Both the position numbers and the translations under genes were made by a program. A DNA stretch of 17,088 nt from SVTX01 sp045132775 (lineage in GTDB: Bacteria > Bacillota > Clostridia > Oscillospirales > CAG-272): assembly GCA_045132775.1 (NCBI GenBank), contig JBGUSX010000052.1, forward strand, positions 1 to 17,088, written 5' to 3'. Below, piece by piece: positions 1-8,091 of the stretch; positions within the stretch are counted from its first letter, which is position 1; every line of letters starts with the position of its first letter. The notes beneath the pieces were generated by a model. The model was not told the DNA's origin. It made no database searches and saw only the letters and a program-made list of their open reading frames with translations.

Positions 1-81
1 GCTTATTTCCTGCGTGTGAGTTTTTAATGTTTGTTTCTTTGTCTTTTATCCCTTGCGGTCTAACAGCTTTTTCGACAGTCT

Positions 82-108
82 AAAGCCTCTGTCAATGACA
101 GAGGCTTT
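82..108. terminator. Perfect 12-bp hairpin past the lipoprotein gene
   Basis: Arms at 82-93 and 97-108 pair perfectly around a 3-nt loop. It lies 8 bases beyond the stop codon of the minus-strand lipoprotein gene. No clean T tract follows on the minus strand; on the plus strand the stem is followed by a weak T-rich stretch. It could end transcription from either side, or only protect a transcript end. The 81 bases before it hold no gene that I can see. Confidence 0.45.
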
Positions 109-116
109 AATATTTA

Positions 117-2150
117 TCAGTTTACAGGTGCGTATCCAAGAGTCGTAAGCCACTTGTAATAAATAGCATATGGCGATTCGCCTGCGGAATCCGGCTGACC
201 GTCAAGTCCTGTTGCGGTATCGTAAAGCTTGTTGGTCATCTTATCAAGGTTTACGGGAATCTTCTTATCGGTAAGCATAGGTGCTCCGCTTGCAAGATCG
301 TCTGCAAGAGATCCGTTTACCACGCTCTCAAGCTCTGCGTACGTTGAGCATCCGTCAAGCTGTTTCTTTATCTGCGCCGTCAAAAGCACGCAGTTATTGA
401 TAAGCTCGTTGTCAAGACTTCCGCCAAACTGTCTGAGTCTTTCATTGAAATCAAATCCGAGAAGAGGATCTATGAGCGCGTCGTTATTCTGTGCTTTGGA
501 ATCCTCCCAATAGTCGGGAGCGAGTCCCTCTTCGGGATATGCGATAAAGCAGTTACCTGTCTTTTCGATGTCCATCATATAGAGATCGTTAAGTCTCTTG
601 AGAACTCCTGTCTCTTCATCGATAGCATAGTTGGGGGTCTGTCCATCGAGATGCTCACCCTGCTTGATACCGTACTGGAGAAGGTTTCTGACCTTTGAAT
701 TGGTATTGATAAGTGTGATCACCTCAATACATGCCTGGGTCTGCTTGGAGTTTGCGGAGATTGCGAACATATTTCCGTAAAGCGACTCCTCATCTGCCTG
801 AGGATACTTTGCTACGTAAAGGAAATATTCCTTTCCGTTCTCATCTGTGTAAACTCCGTTATTCTCATTAGCCTCGCGGATCATTGCGTAGTTTCCTGTA
901 ACAAACGAGACCGCGGGATCTGTTCTCTTATCGTTTTCCTTTTTGTAGCAGCCGTTGAACTCATACTCCTTGAGTGTGAGGTACAACTCTCTGTACTCGG
1001 GGTCGGCAAAAAGGTTGTTGAAGCCGAGATCGATATATCCTCTGCCCACGCTTGCGGGATCCTTATAGTGTGTTCCGAGCACGAAAAATTCATTATCGGG
1101 ATTAGTCACGTATGTAGAAGTGCCGAGTTCCTCGTCAACCTCAACTCCGATATTCCAATACCAAACGTAAAGGTCCATGCAATCCTTGAGGTTCGCATCT
1201 ATGGGAAGAACGTTCTCATTTTTCACTACGTCGTCAATGAAATAGCGGCAATCTACAAGACCGCCCTCAAAGGACTCGTGGGTATACTTATATCTCGTAG
1301 CAAGCTCCTTGTCAACGAGCATATAGGTGTATTCGCCTATCTGCACGTTATTCGGGATCGCGTAGGTCTCTCCGTCGATCTTTACACCGTTAAGAAGGGT
1401 GGGGGAGATGTTATAGGTAAGCTGTTTTCCCGTGGTGCTGATAAAGGAGTTGAGTCCGACTATCCAGCCGTTCTCCTTATATCTCGTATACATATCGTAT
1501 CCCGAAAGATAAACGATATCAAGCTGGTTCTCGCCCGCCTCGGGATATACGAGCTCCTTGATTCCGAGCTCGTTCTCAACGTAAACGTCATCCTCCGCGG
1601 AGACGTTACCTTCCGTATCGAAATCCTTATACTTCTCGTACTCGGGGAAATATTTATAGAACGCTTTTTTGATCGCGGACTCGGGAGCCTCGGGATCGTA
1701 CGTCTTATACTCATCCATGTAGAATTCAAGCGCTCTTGCAGCGAATTCCGCGTTCTGCTGCTCAAGTGCGTACTCTGCCATAGAAGTCTCCATAAGCTCG
1801 TAGTAGTTCTCCTCTGTATAGAAAAGAATATCCACATTGGTCTTATAGTTGGACTTTGTGACCTTGGAGATCTCGCTCTCGACGGTCTCATAAGCCTCCA
1901 TAGTAGCAAGCATATCCTTATACTTGTCGCTATTCTTATCTCCGCCGCACTCCGTCTCGAGATACTCGGCAAGCTCCTTATCGGTATTGCAGACGTACTT
2001 CTCCGAGATCAAACGGAGAGTTATCGTCTTTGCACCGGTATTCTTTTCAACGTCCGCTTCCTCGTTTTCCTCCTGTGCGCATCCGACAAGGGACACTGCG
2101 GAGAGGATCATAACGATTCCCAAAAGCAGACAAAGTATTCTTTTCTTCAT
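117..2150 (-). CDS. Solute-binding-type lipoprotein (ABC transporter substrate-binding family)
   Basis: The product is 677 aa. I chose the ATG at 2150 over the longer frame because GGAGG lies at 2156-2160 and the protein then opens with a textbook lipoprotein signal: Lys-Lys-Arg, a hydrophobic core, and a lipobox LVGC with the acylated Cys at residue 24. The mature protein should be anchored to the outer face of the membrane. The middle shows family-1 solute-binding features: a DIVYLSGYDMY segment, 'GWIVGLNSFI', and 'KIDGETYAIPNN' where the closed ligand cleft normally lies. It is longer than most sugar-binding proteins (400-550 aa), with an acidic, Tyr/Glu-rich N-terminal insertion at roughly residues 60-200. 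No permease or ATPase gene is in the window, so the ligand is unknown. It has its own promoter and is probably monocistronic. The family call is good; the substrate is not inferable. Confidence 0.8.
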   Translation of the reverse strand: MKKRILCLLLGIVMILSAVSLVGCAQEENEEADVEKNTGAKTITLRLISEKYVCNTDKELAEYLETECGGDKNSDKYKDMLATMEAYETVESEISKVTKSNYKTNVDILFYTEENYYELMETSMAEYALEQQNAEFAARALEFYMDEYKTYDPEAPESAIKKAFYKYFPEYEKYKDFDTEGNVSAEDDVYVENELGIKELVYPEAGENQLDIVYLSGYDMYTRYKENGWIVGLNSFISTTGKQLTYNISPTLLNGVKIDGETYAIPNNVQIGEYTYMLVDKELATRYKYTHESFEGGLVDCRYFIDDVVKNENVLPIDANLKDCMDLYVWYWNIGVEVDEELGTSTYVTNPDNEFFVLGTHYKDPASVGRGYIDLGFNNLFADPEYRELYLTLKEYEFNGCYKKENDKRTDPAVSFVTGNYAMIREANENNGVYTDENGKEYFLYVAKYPQADEESLYGNMFAISANSKQTQACIEVITLINTNSKVRNLLQYGIKQGEHLDGQTPNYAIDEETGVLKRLNDLYMMDIEKTGNCFIAYPEEGLAPDYWEDSKAQNNDALIDPLLGFDFNERLRQFGGSLDNELINNCVLLTAQIKKQLDGCSTYAELESVVNGSLADDLASGAPMLTDKKIPVNLDKMTNKLYDTATGLDGQPDSAGESPYAIYYKWLTTLGYAPVN

Positions 2151-2214
2151 AAGAACCTCCAGTTTTCCGCGTCTCGCATCCGAAAAAGCGGACGCAGACA
2201 AAATGCTATTTTAT

Positions 2215-2243
2215 ATTCTAACATATTAAGTTCTATTTGTCAA
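2215..2243 (-). promoter_or_regulatory. Sigma-A promoter of the lipoprotein gene
   Basis: Read on the minus strand, TTGACA (2238-2243) is followed after exactly 17 bp by TAGAAT (2215-2220), with TG one base upstream of the -10 (extended -10). The lipoprotein start codon lies about 65 bp downstream. Confidence 0.75.
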
Positions 2244-2330
2244 GAGAATATTCAGCACACAATTCACGCATCTTTTCCGCAAAAACCCCTTATTTTGTTT
2301 TGCGTTATGCATATTTCACAACCCCAAAGG

Positions 2331-2373
2331 CACCTTTTTGTGCATCAAGCACATCGGTTTGTGCGACAAGGTG
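2331..2373. other. Inverted structure downstream of rpoD
   Basis: CACCTT (2331-2336) pairs with AAGGTG (2368-2373), enclosing a smaller hairpin GTGC-ATCAA-GCAC (2340-2352). It lies 50 bases beyond the rpoD stop. No T tract follows on the minus strand, so I do not call it an intrinsic terminator. The rest of the 2244-2422 spacer is AT-rich with nothing recognisable. Confidence 0.3.
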
Positions 2374-2422
2374 TCATCTCTGCAAATAATTTATATATTC
2401 ACCAAAAAATATTTACAATTTA

Positions 2423-3550
2423 TCAGTCAAGAAATCCGCGGAGATGTCTTGCGCGGCTGGGGTGACGGAGCTTACGGAGCGCCTTTGCCTCGATCTGACG
2501 GATACGCTCACGGGTGATATCAAACTCCTTACCTACCTCCTCGAGCGTTCTGTTTCTTCCGTCGTAGAGTCCGAAACGGAGCTTGATAACATGCTCCTCA
2601 CGGGGAGTGAGCGTATGGAGCTCACGCTCGATGGTCTCGCGGAGCATTGTTGTCGCTGCAGCCTCGGAAGGTGCGGGAGTATCGTCGTCGGGGATGAAGT
2701 CACCAAGGTGGCTGTCCTCCTCCTCGCCGATAGGTGTCTCAAGCGACACGGGGTCCTGCGAGATCTTGAGTATCTCGCGCACTCTGTCTGCACTCAGACC
2801 TATCTTCTCTCCTATCTCCTCTGCGGTGGGCTCACGTCCGAGCTCCTGGAGCATCTGACGCGAATACTTTGTTACCTTATGGATAGTCTCTACCATATGA
2901 ACGGGGATACGGATGGTTCTTGCCTGGTCAGCGATCGCTCTCGTGATCGCCTGTCTTATCCACCAGGTCGCGTATGTCGAGAACTTATATCCCTTTGTAT
3001 AGTCGAACTTATCGACCGCCTTCATAAGTCCAAGGTTTCCTTCCTGGATAAGATCGAGAAAGTACATTCCGCGTCCGAGATACTTCTTTGCGATCGAAAC
3101 AACGAGACGGAGGTTTGACTCAACGAGCACGTTCTTTGCATCCTCGTCGCCGCTCATCATTCTCTCTGCAAGCTCCTTCTCTCTTTCGTTGTCGAGAAGC
3201 GGGATACGTCCTATCTCCTTTAAGTACTGACGAACGGGGTCGTCTATCGCAACGCCCTCCTGCTCGAGTATCTTCTCCATATTTGCCGAGGTCTCGAATT
3301 TCGAGACTTCCGCCTGGATCTCCTCAAGCTCTGCGTTCGAGAGTCCGCCGGGGAGCTCTACTCCGTTATCCTCGAGTGCCTCGTAGAGCTTATCGAGCTC
3401 GTCTGTGTCGTAGTTCATCTCCTCGAGAGCCTGGTCGAAATCCTCCTCCGAGAGTCTTGACTTCTTGCTCTTTTCGATAAGGTCCTCGACCTTTTTGGAC
3501 TCGCCGTTCTCTACAGCAACCTCGTTTTCCTTGATCATTTCTTCTGTCAT
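2423..3550 (-). CDS. rpoD: RNA polymerase primary sigma factor (SigA/RpoD)
   Basis: This 375-aa protein is the housekeeping sigma factor that gives RNA polymerase its recognition of TTGACA/TATAAT promoters. Regions in order: an acidic, shortened region 1.1 (1-100); region 1.2 from DPVRQYL (104-110); region 2 with NLRLVVSIAKKY, the DLIQEGN core-binding segment (166-172) and the aromatic melting motif YKFSTYATWWIRQ (188-200); region 3 (~218-295); region 4 with a helix-turn-helix at 337-357 and the typical RHPSRARHLRGFLD end. The length matches Firmicute SigA (~370 aa) rather than the longer proteobacterial RpoD. The start at 3550 has an AAGGAAGG-like site upstream. It follows dnaG by 53 bp, the conserved dnaG-rpoD order. 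All strong promoters seen in this window fit its expected consensus. Confidence 0.98.
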   Translation of the reverse strand: MTEEMIKENEVAVENGESKKVEDLIEKSKKSRLSEEDFDQALEEMNYDTDELDKLYEALEDNGVELPGGLSNAELEEIQAEVSKFETSANMEKILEQEGVAIDDPVRQYLKEIGRIPLLDNEREKELAERMMSGDEDAKNVLVESNLRLVVSIAKKYLGRGMYFLDLIQEGNLGLMKAVDKFDYTKGYKFSTYATWWIRQAITRAIADQARTIRIPVHMVETIHKVTKYSRQMLQELGREPTAEEIGEKIGLSADRVREILKISQDPVSLETPIGEEEDSHLGDFIPDDDTPAPSEAAATTMLRETIERELHTLTPREEHVIKLRFGLYDGRNRTLEEVGKEFDITRERIRQIEAKALRKLRHPSRARHLRGFLD

Positions 3551-3603
3551 AGCCTTTACCTTCCTTCAGCGGCAGCACCGCTTTTATCCTTTTTGTCTTA
3601 TGT

Positions 3604-5382
3604 TTATTTATTTATTTTTTTCTGTGCGTCTCGCTTTTGGCGAAGGAGCTCCGCAAGGTCCGCCATAGATCCCTCTTCGGCTTCCTTCTTTGCCCTCTCG
3701 CTCTTGAGTGCCTCGACACACCCTGAAAATACTTCCATTCCGTTCTCGCTGAGCTCGCGCCTCTTTCTTATCAAGCCCTCAAGCCTTCCTATCTCGTCGG
3801 GAGTAAAGAACTCACCGAGCAACGAGAAATCATATCCGTCGCTCTTTTCAAGCTCAATAATTGCATCGAACGCTTTTGCGTGGAACTCCGAGAAGAAATC
3901 CTCCCGCAAAAGAGCTATCTTGCCCGACGCGACTGCCGAGCGGTATTCGTCAAAGATGAGAAGAAGTCCGATTATCGCTTCCTCCGCTCCCTTTGCCCTT
4001 ACGTTCTTAATGCCGTCGGTGTTTATTCTGTCGCCTATTCCGACCGCATCGTTTCTTGCTTGCTTTGACTCGTTCGCCTTATACTCTTTTATAAGCTTTC
4101 TCCGCGCGGCTTCAACGTCGTTTCGCAGTACGTTCTCGGGTATGCCGAGCCTTTTTGCCGCCGACGAGATATACACCTCTCGCTCGACGTTCGAATACAC
4201 GCTTGCGATGTAAGAGCAGATTTCCGCAGACGCTTTTATCTTTTCCTCGGGTATGCTCACGTTGAATTTTCTGAGCGTACCGTCGAGCTTGAACTCAAAT
4301 CCGCTCTTGCCCGCATCGAGCAATGCGCGGAATTTGTCCCGTCCGAATTTTTTGATGTACTCGTCGGGGTCCTTCGCGCCCTCCATATTGAGCACCTTGA
4401 CCTCGAGGCCCACGTCCGAGAGCATTCTTATCGCCTTTTTCGCGGCATTCTGCCCCGCCTCGTCCGAGTCGTATGCGATGAGCACCTCTTTTGTGTGCTT
4501 CGCCATAAGTCTTGCCTGCTCCTGCGTCAGTGCCGTTCCGAGCGTTGCCACCGCATTCTCAAACCCTGCCGCGTGGCACGCGATAACGTCCATATATCCT
4601 TCGCAGAGTATCATCCTCTCGGAGCAGTGATTTTTTGCGTAGTTAAGAGCGAAAAGATTTCTGCTCTTCTTAAATCCCGGGGTGTCCGACGAGTTCAGAT
4701 ATTTCGGCTTGGAGTCGTCCATGACTCGTCCGCCGAACGCGATTACGTCTCCCGAGGTATTTATGATCGGGAAGATGACTCGGTTTCTGAAATAGTCGTA
4801 CGCTCTTCCCGTTTTCTGACTCTTTCCGCAGAGGAATCCCGTTACGAGCTCCTCTTCGGTAAAGCCCTGCTTTTTCATGTAGTCGGTCAGTCCTCCGAAG
4901 CCGTCGGGGGCAAAGCCGAGCCCGAATCTCTTTATTATCACGGGCGGCAGCTTTCTTTTCACCGCGAGATATTCCATTCCCTGCCGACCCAATCTTTCAT
5001 CGAAAAGGCAGGCTCTGAAATATTTTGCCGCCGCGAGATTCATCTCATAGACTCTCTTTCGGCTCATTCCCGCGCTCTCCTCCTCGGGAGAGGTTGGAAT
5101 GGTTATTCCCGCTCTTTTTGCAAGGTGCTCGACCGCACCCGGATAATCGAGGTTCTCCGAGCGCATCACGAAGGTGATCACGTCTCCTCCCGCGCCGCAA
5201 CCGAAGCAATAAAAGCTCTGCGAATCGGGAAAGACCGTAAAGGACGGGGAGCGTTCGCTATGGTATGGGCAGAGCCCCTGCAATCGCGAGCCTGCGCGCT
5301 TGAGATTCACGTAAGTGCCGATAAGCTCGACTATGTCGTTGCGAAGTCTTATCTCTTCAACAAGCTCTCTTGAAAATCTCAC
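3604..5382 (-). CDS. dnaG: DNA primase DnaG, GTG start
   Basis: This 592-aa protein synthesises RNA primers at the replication fork together with DnaB. The N-terminal CHC2 zinc-binding domain shows Cys38, His41, Cys59 and Cys62. The primase core follows, with RNRVIFPI (199-206) and a Toprim domain: EGYMD from Glu261, and the metal-binding acidic pair Asp305/Asp307 in AYDSDEAG. The C-terminal ~150 residues would be the helicase-interaction domain, which is poorly conserved. The start codon is GTG at 5380-5382; no ATG exists before the zinc domain, and a GGGAGGGG ribosome site sits 5 bases upstream. Rpo-sigma follows 53 bp downstream, the classic macromolecular-synthesis arrangement. No rpsU gene is visible. 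Confidence 0.97.
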   Translation of the reverse strand: MRFSRELVEEIRLRNDIVELIGTYVNLKRAGSRLQGLCPYHSERSPSFTVFPDSQSFYCFGCGAGGDVITFVMRSENLDYPGAVEHLAKRAGITIPTSPEEESAGMSRKRVYEMNLAAAKYFRACLFDERLGRQGMEYLAVKRKLPPVIIKRFGLGFAPDGFGGLTDYMKKQGFTEEELVTGFLCGKSQKTGRAYDYFRNRVIFPIINTSGDVIAFGGRVMDDSKPKYLNSSDTPGFKKSRNLFALNYAKNHCSERMILCEGYMDVIACHAAGFENAVATLGTALTQEQARLMAKHTKEVLIAYDSDEAGQNAAKKAIRMLSDVGLEVKVLNMEGAKDPDEYIKKFGRDKFRALLDAGKSGFEFKLDGTLRKFNVSIPEEKIKASAEICSYIASVYSNVEREVYISSAAKRLGIPENVLRNDVEAARRKLIKEYKANESKQARNDAVGIGDRINTDGIKNVRAKGAEEAIIGLLLIFDEYRSAVASGKIALLREDFFSEFHAKAFDAIIELEKSDGYDFSLLGEFFTPDEIGRLEGLIRKRRELSENGMEVFSGCVEALKSERAKKEAEEGSMADLAELLRQKRDAQKKINK

Positions 5383-5399
5383 TTTTTCCCCTCCCTTCC

Positions 5400-5414
5400 T
5401 CTCCGCGACGGAGA
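5400..5414 (-). promoter_or_regulatory. Small hairpin next to the dnaG ribosome binding site
   Basis: TCTCCG and CGGAGA (6 bp, loop of 3) stand right before the purine-rich dnaG ribosome site at about 5386-5399. Upstream, a TATATT with no convincing -35 is the only promoter-like sequence. The hairpin could affect translation start, but this rests on position alone. Confidence 0.3.
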
Positions 5415-5492
5415 AATTTACCTTTCAAACAATAATATACGCATTTTTTTCGTTTTTTACTTTTTTTCGCGCGTATTTTTAAAAAAATTTTG

Positions 5493-6440
5493 TTATTTTC
5501 CGATTATTTGCATATTTTCAACGCCGAGCGCCAAAGCAGGCTCGTAGATTTTGTATTCTGCCTGTGAAAATATGACCCTCATGGAATACGATCTTATATA
5601 GTATTCAAACTCCCCGAGTATCTGCGAGAGCTTGCTTTCAAGCGGCTTTCCGTCGGGGTCATAGCCTACGCTCTCTCCGTCAGCGACCAGAAGATCGGTC
5701 AGATCAAGCGCGAGATAATCGCACACTGCGCGAACTCTCGCGGCAAGGTATATCTCCTCCTCGGTCTTTTTGACCGTCTCTCTGTCTATCGCGACACCGA
5801 GCGGAACTCCATCAGACGCGCTTGCCGCTTCATATATAAATCTTTCGATCTCATCTATGTTTCCGCTGTCAATATCAAGTCCTAAAAGCAGGATGTCGTC
5901 GGCTCCGCTCTCCGCCATGGACGCGATAAGCGCGATCTCATAAGCCTTTACTATCTCCCTTTCATATCTGTCCGCGATATCAAACGACGTGACGTAAAAG
6001 TAGGCGCAGACTCTTGCTTTGGCGTCTTTTGCATCCGAGCAAAGAGTCTTGAATGACCTCTCTCCCATCTCGTCGATCGGGAATCTCTCCCCTGCGTCAA
6101 GATGATAATCCAGCTTGCCGTCCTCGTGTCTCACCGCGACCGACAGATCGTATATCTCCTGATACACGTAGTCAGCGGGATTTGCGGACGCGGGGAAATG
6201 ATATGCCTCGACGGCAGTTACCTTCTTGCCGTTCGAGTCGTAATCGGGTATTGAAAGCTCGTAGTACTTATCGGGATTGAGATCATCCACCCGTCTGCCG
6301 AGTGCAATTCCTATCGCTACCGAAATTATCACCGACAGGATAAGGAATACTATCACCAGAAATACAACCAGTCCCGTTTTGCTTTTGTGCGCAGCCGAGG
6401 AGGTGCGCCTTGAATATTTTTTTATTCTGTGCTTTGCCAT
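5493..6440 (-). CDS. Membrane-anchored protein of unknown function, TIM-barrel-like
   Basis: This 315-aa product has a basic N-terminus (KHRIKKYSRR), one hydrophobic segment at about residues 22-47, then a soluble domain probably outside the cell. There is no lipobox and no cleavable-signal pattern, so I read it as an N-terminal anchor. The soluble part alternates predicted strands and helices (ARVCAYFYVTS, ADDILLLGLDID, GVPLGVAID, CDYLALDLTDL), which resembles the (beta/alpha) repeats of glycosidase-like DUF4015-type proteins; this is impressionistic. I cannot name catalytic residues. AAGGAGG lies just before the ATG at 6440. It reads toward dnaG with a 110-bp gap and may be co-transcribed with dnaG-rpoD. 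Confidence 0.6.
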   Translation of the reverse strand: MAKHRIKKYSRRTSSAAHKSKTGLVVFLVIVFLILSVIISVAIGIALGRRVDDLNPDKYYELSIPDYDSNGKKVTAVEAYHFPASANPADYVYQEIYDLSVAVRHEDGKLDYHLDAGERFPIDEMGERSFKTLCSDAKDAKARVCAYFYVTSFDIADRYEREIVKAYEIALIASMAESGADDILLLGLDIDSGNIDEIERFIYEAASASDGVPLGVAIDRETVKKTEEEIYLAARVRAVCDYLALDLTDLLVADGESVGYDPDGKPLESKLSQILGEFEYYIRSYSMRVIFSQAEYKIYEPALALGVENMQIIGK

Positions 6441-6473
6441 CCTCTGCCTCCTTGGTGGTTGGGGGGGACGCGC

Positions 6474-6507
6474 TTGGGGAACTTTTCCGGAGAAAAAAGT
6501 TCCCCAA
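6474..6507. repeat. 13-bp hairpin repeat (TTGGGGAACTTTT type)
   Basis: TTGGGGAACTTTT (6474-6486) and AAAAGTTCCCCAA (6495-6507) pair perfectly around CCGGAGAA. The hairpin lies about 34 bases upstream of the start codon of the membrane-anchored protein, in its presumed leader. No T tract follows on the minus strand. I recall closely similar hairpins scattered between genes in clostridial genomes, so it is probably a member of a dispersed family; there is only one copy in this window. Confidence 0.55.
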
Positions 6508-6633
6508 ACCCCTCAAAACCTCAATAAATATTTTGTTTTGGTTAAGACGGATTACTCATCTACACCGTGGCGCACCTGCATAGTCCCGCTGCTACCGTGT
6601 TGCGAGTTAATTTTAAACCGTCAGATGTTTCGG

Positions 6634-6661
6634 TTAATCTATCTCTGCCAACGTAAGAGTT
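6634..6661 (-). pseudogene. Relic copy of the foldase 3' end
   Basis: Read on the minus strand this stretch encodes LTLAEID and a stop, as does the real end of the foldase gene at 6895-6922. Of 28 bases 25 match, and all three differences are transitions that keep the sense: Leu TTA/TTG, Asp GAC/GAT, stop TGA/TAA. A stop codon precedes it, so nothing longer is coded. A weak AACCG...CGGTT hairpin overlaps its stop (6617-6635), and may be the original transcript end. Confidence 0.5.
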
Positions 6662-6701
6662 TTTCACGGCTATAAATTTCCCTTATGGGTACGCTTTGCG
6701 T

Positions 6702-6809
6702 CCGTAGGGGAGGTGCTTGCTCCTCCCGCTAACAAACGACAATTAAACCCTTATGGCTAAAGAAGAAACAAATGCTTTAGATCGGGAGGAGCAAGCGCCT
6801 CCCCTACGG
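6702..6809. repeat. 27-bp inverted repeat pair, miniature element
   Basis: Arms at 6702-6728 and 6783-6809 are inverted copies with one mismatch in 27 bases, separated by 54 bp of AT-richer sequence. Each arm can also fold on itself (GGGAGG with CCTCCC). There is no coding potential. It looks like a non-autonomous palindromic repeat of the MITE/REP kind. Confidence 0.65.
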
Positions 6810-6879
6810 TTTTAAAGTGACGTTTGGTTTATAGACGTGAAATTATTTTAAGCCGTTTGCAATTTTCAAACACACCTAT

Positions 6880-6891
6880 AAATTGCAATTT
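6880..6891. repeat. 12-bp palindrome AAATTGCAATTT
   Basis: A perfect palindrome 4 bases past the foldase stop codon. The identical 12-mer recurs at 13920-13931, and one-mismatch forms at 8424-8435 and 11516-11527, all between genes and mostly beside the structured repeats. Confidence 0.5.
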
Positions 6892-6894
6892 GTT

Positions 6895-8049
6895 TCAGTC
6901 TATCTCTGCTAACGTAAGAGTTACGTAAAGTCTGTCTCCTGTAAACTCGATAAGCTCCTTTTGCTCATCTATCATTCGCTTGACGACCGCGTATCTGTAC
7001 TGATCGATAAGCTCGTACGCGCGAGGTGCGACTTCGTCTCTTTCTTTGGGTACTCTCATGAGTACGTAGCATCCCTCGTCAAGTTCGAGAATCGAGCTTG
7101 CCTCATATTCCTCAAGCGAAAACGCGACGTCCTCGTATCTCTGATTCATCTGCCCGAAGGTTATGTAATAGTCGTTTCCCGTGGTCGAATAACCCGCGAC
7201 GAAGGGTGCGCGTCCGATCGCACTTCTCATAAGGTCGAGTCTCTCATCATCGTCCTCGGCGGCGAGGATATATGCAAGTGCCTCCTCGGCTACCTCCTTT
7301 GCGCTCGCACCGTTCTTATAGTCAAAATCGTAAGGATAGTACGCGTGTATGACCTTTACGTAGCTTTCATCCTCTATTATGAACTCAACGAACTTGTCGA
7401 GGTTCTTTGTAGAATACACGATCTCCTTGCCCTCTGCTGTGAGCTTGTCAACAAGCGCGGTCTCGAGATGCGCGACCTTGTACATAAGGCGCAGGAACGT
7501 GTCCGTCAGCTTGTTCTCTTCAAGCCAAGCCTTGTACTCCTTCTTGCCGCCCAGCTCGTCAACGAGCGATTTTATCGAATCGTTTACGTATGTTCTTGCC
7601 TCTTTGGAGTCTATATCTACCCCGTGCTTCTGACAAAGCGTGAGGATCGCGTAGTTGTTGCGAAGGTCTTTTTCGACTCTCTCGCGGAGCATCTCCTCGT
7701 ATTCTGCCTTTCCCTCCTCGTCAAGCTCGGAGTATTTTCCAAGCTCTCTGTCAAGAGCCGACTTATGTACGTACGTTACGTAACGGAGCTCCTCGTATCT
7801 CACCTCAAAGCCCGCGCATCTGCCGACGACTCTTGCATCCTCCTCCGAGCTTTCAATGGGCGTTACGGGTCCGAGGTCAAACACAATAACCAAGACCGCA
7901 AACACTATTGCAGCCACCACAGCGGCAATGAGTATTCCGAGCGCGACCTTTTTCTTTGTGCTCCACTGCTTTTTCCCTTTATTATCCTTGTTTTTAGCAT
8001 CGGTCTTTTTTGTGACCGCCTTTTTATTTTTACTCAATGTAATTTCCAT
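6895..8049 (-). CDS. Membrane-anchored parvulin-like peptidyl-prolyl isomerase (PrsA/SurA-like foldase)
   Basis: This 384-aa protein has a very lysine-rich cytoplasmic tail (1-33), one membrane segment (about 34-57), and an extracytoplasmic region. That region is mostly helical and charged (SurA-N-like, ~75-200), then has a divergent rotamase domain: YVKVIHAYYPYD corresponds to the parvulin 'HILv' strand, and 'ITFGQMNQRYEDVAFSLEEYEASSILELDEGCYVLMRV' parts match the usual gelGwf...aF.l..GevS...G.hii pattern. Such proteins help secreted proteins fold at the membrane surface. The conserved His and Phe active-site pattern is weak, so it may be a chaperone without isomerase activity. The start at 8049 has a poor ribosome site (GCAGG directly abutting the ATG), but no other start codon is plausible. 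Confidence 0.65.
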   Translation of the reverse strand: MEITLSKNKKAVTKKTDAKNKDNKGKKQWSTKKKVALGILIAAVVAAIVFAVLVIVFDLGPVTPIESSEEDARVVGRCAGFEVRYEELRYVTYVHKSALDRELGKYSELDEEGKAEYEEMLRERVEKDLRNNYAILTLCQKHGVDIDSKEARTYVNDSIKSLVDELGGKKEYKAWLEENKLTDTFLRLMYKVAHLETALVDKLTAEGKEIVYSTKNLDKFVEFIIEDESYVKVIHAYYPYDFDYKNGASAKEVAEEALAYILAAEDDDERLDLMRSAIGRAPFVAGYSTTGNDYYITFGQMNQRYEDVAFSLEEYEASSILELDEGCYVLMRVPKERDEVAPRAYELIDQYRYAVVKRMIDEQKELIEFTGDRLYVTLTLAEID

Positions 8050-8065
8050 CCTGCTTTTCTTTTTT

Positions 8066-8091
8066 TATCGGTAAAATATCGAAAACCGATA
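8066..8091. promoter_or_regulatory. Inverted repeat upstream of the foldase gene
   Basis: TATCGGT (8066-8072) and ACCGATA (8085-8091) are perfect inverted arms 12 bases apart, 17 bases upstream of the foldase start. They could form an operator or a leader hairpin. I found no confident -35/-10 pair; TATAAT-like and TAAAAT-like sequences at 8100-8118 lack a good -35. Confidence 0.35.

Larger units (their letters stand above)
6508..6894. other. Gene-free spacer containing repeats
   Basis: No ORF here has a ribosome site or a recognisable product. The spacer contains a degenerate copy of the foldase 3' end (6634-6661), a 27-bp inverted repeat pair (6702-6809) and a 12-bp palindrome (6880-6891). 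The stretch 6508-6630 shows nothing else that I recognise and no convincing promoter. Confidence 0.6.

Noticed and set aside
2161..2201. Longer N-terminus of the lipoprotein (start at 2201)
   Set aside because: It would bury the lipoprotein signal behind 17 residues, and GGAGG points to the ATG at 2150.
2244..2422. Intrinsic terminator of rpoD
   Set aside because: The inverted structure at 2331-2373 lacks a T tract on the minus strand, so it is listed only as a structure.
1068..2465. 465-aa plus-strand open frame
   Set aside because: Antisense to the lipoprotein gene, which has a lipobox, ribosome site and promoter. The frame is a shadow of its codon bias.
5383..5492. Promoter directly upstream of dnaG
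   Set aside because: A TATATT is present, but I could not find a matching -35 or extended -10 in the A-rich stretch.
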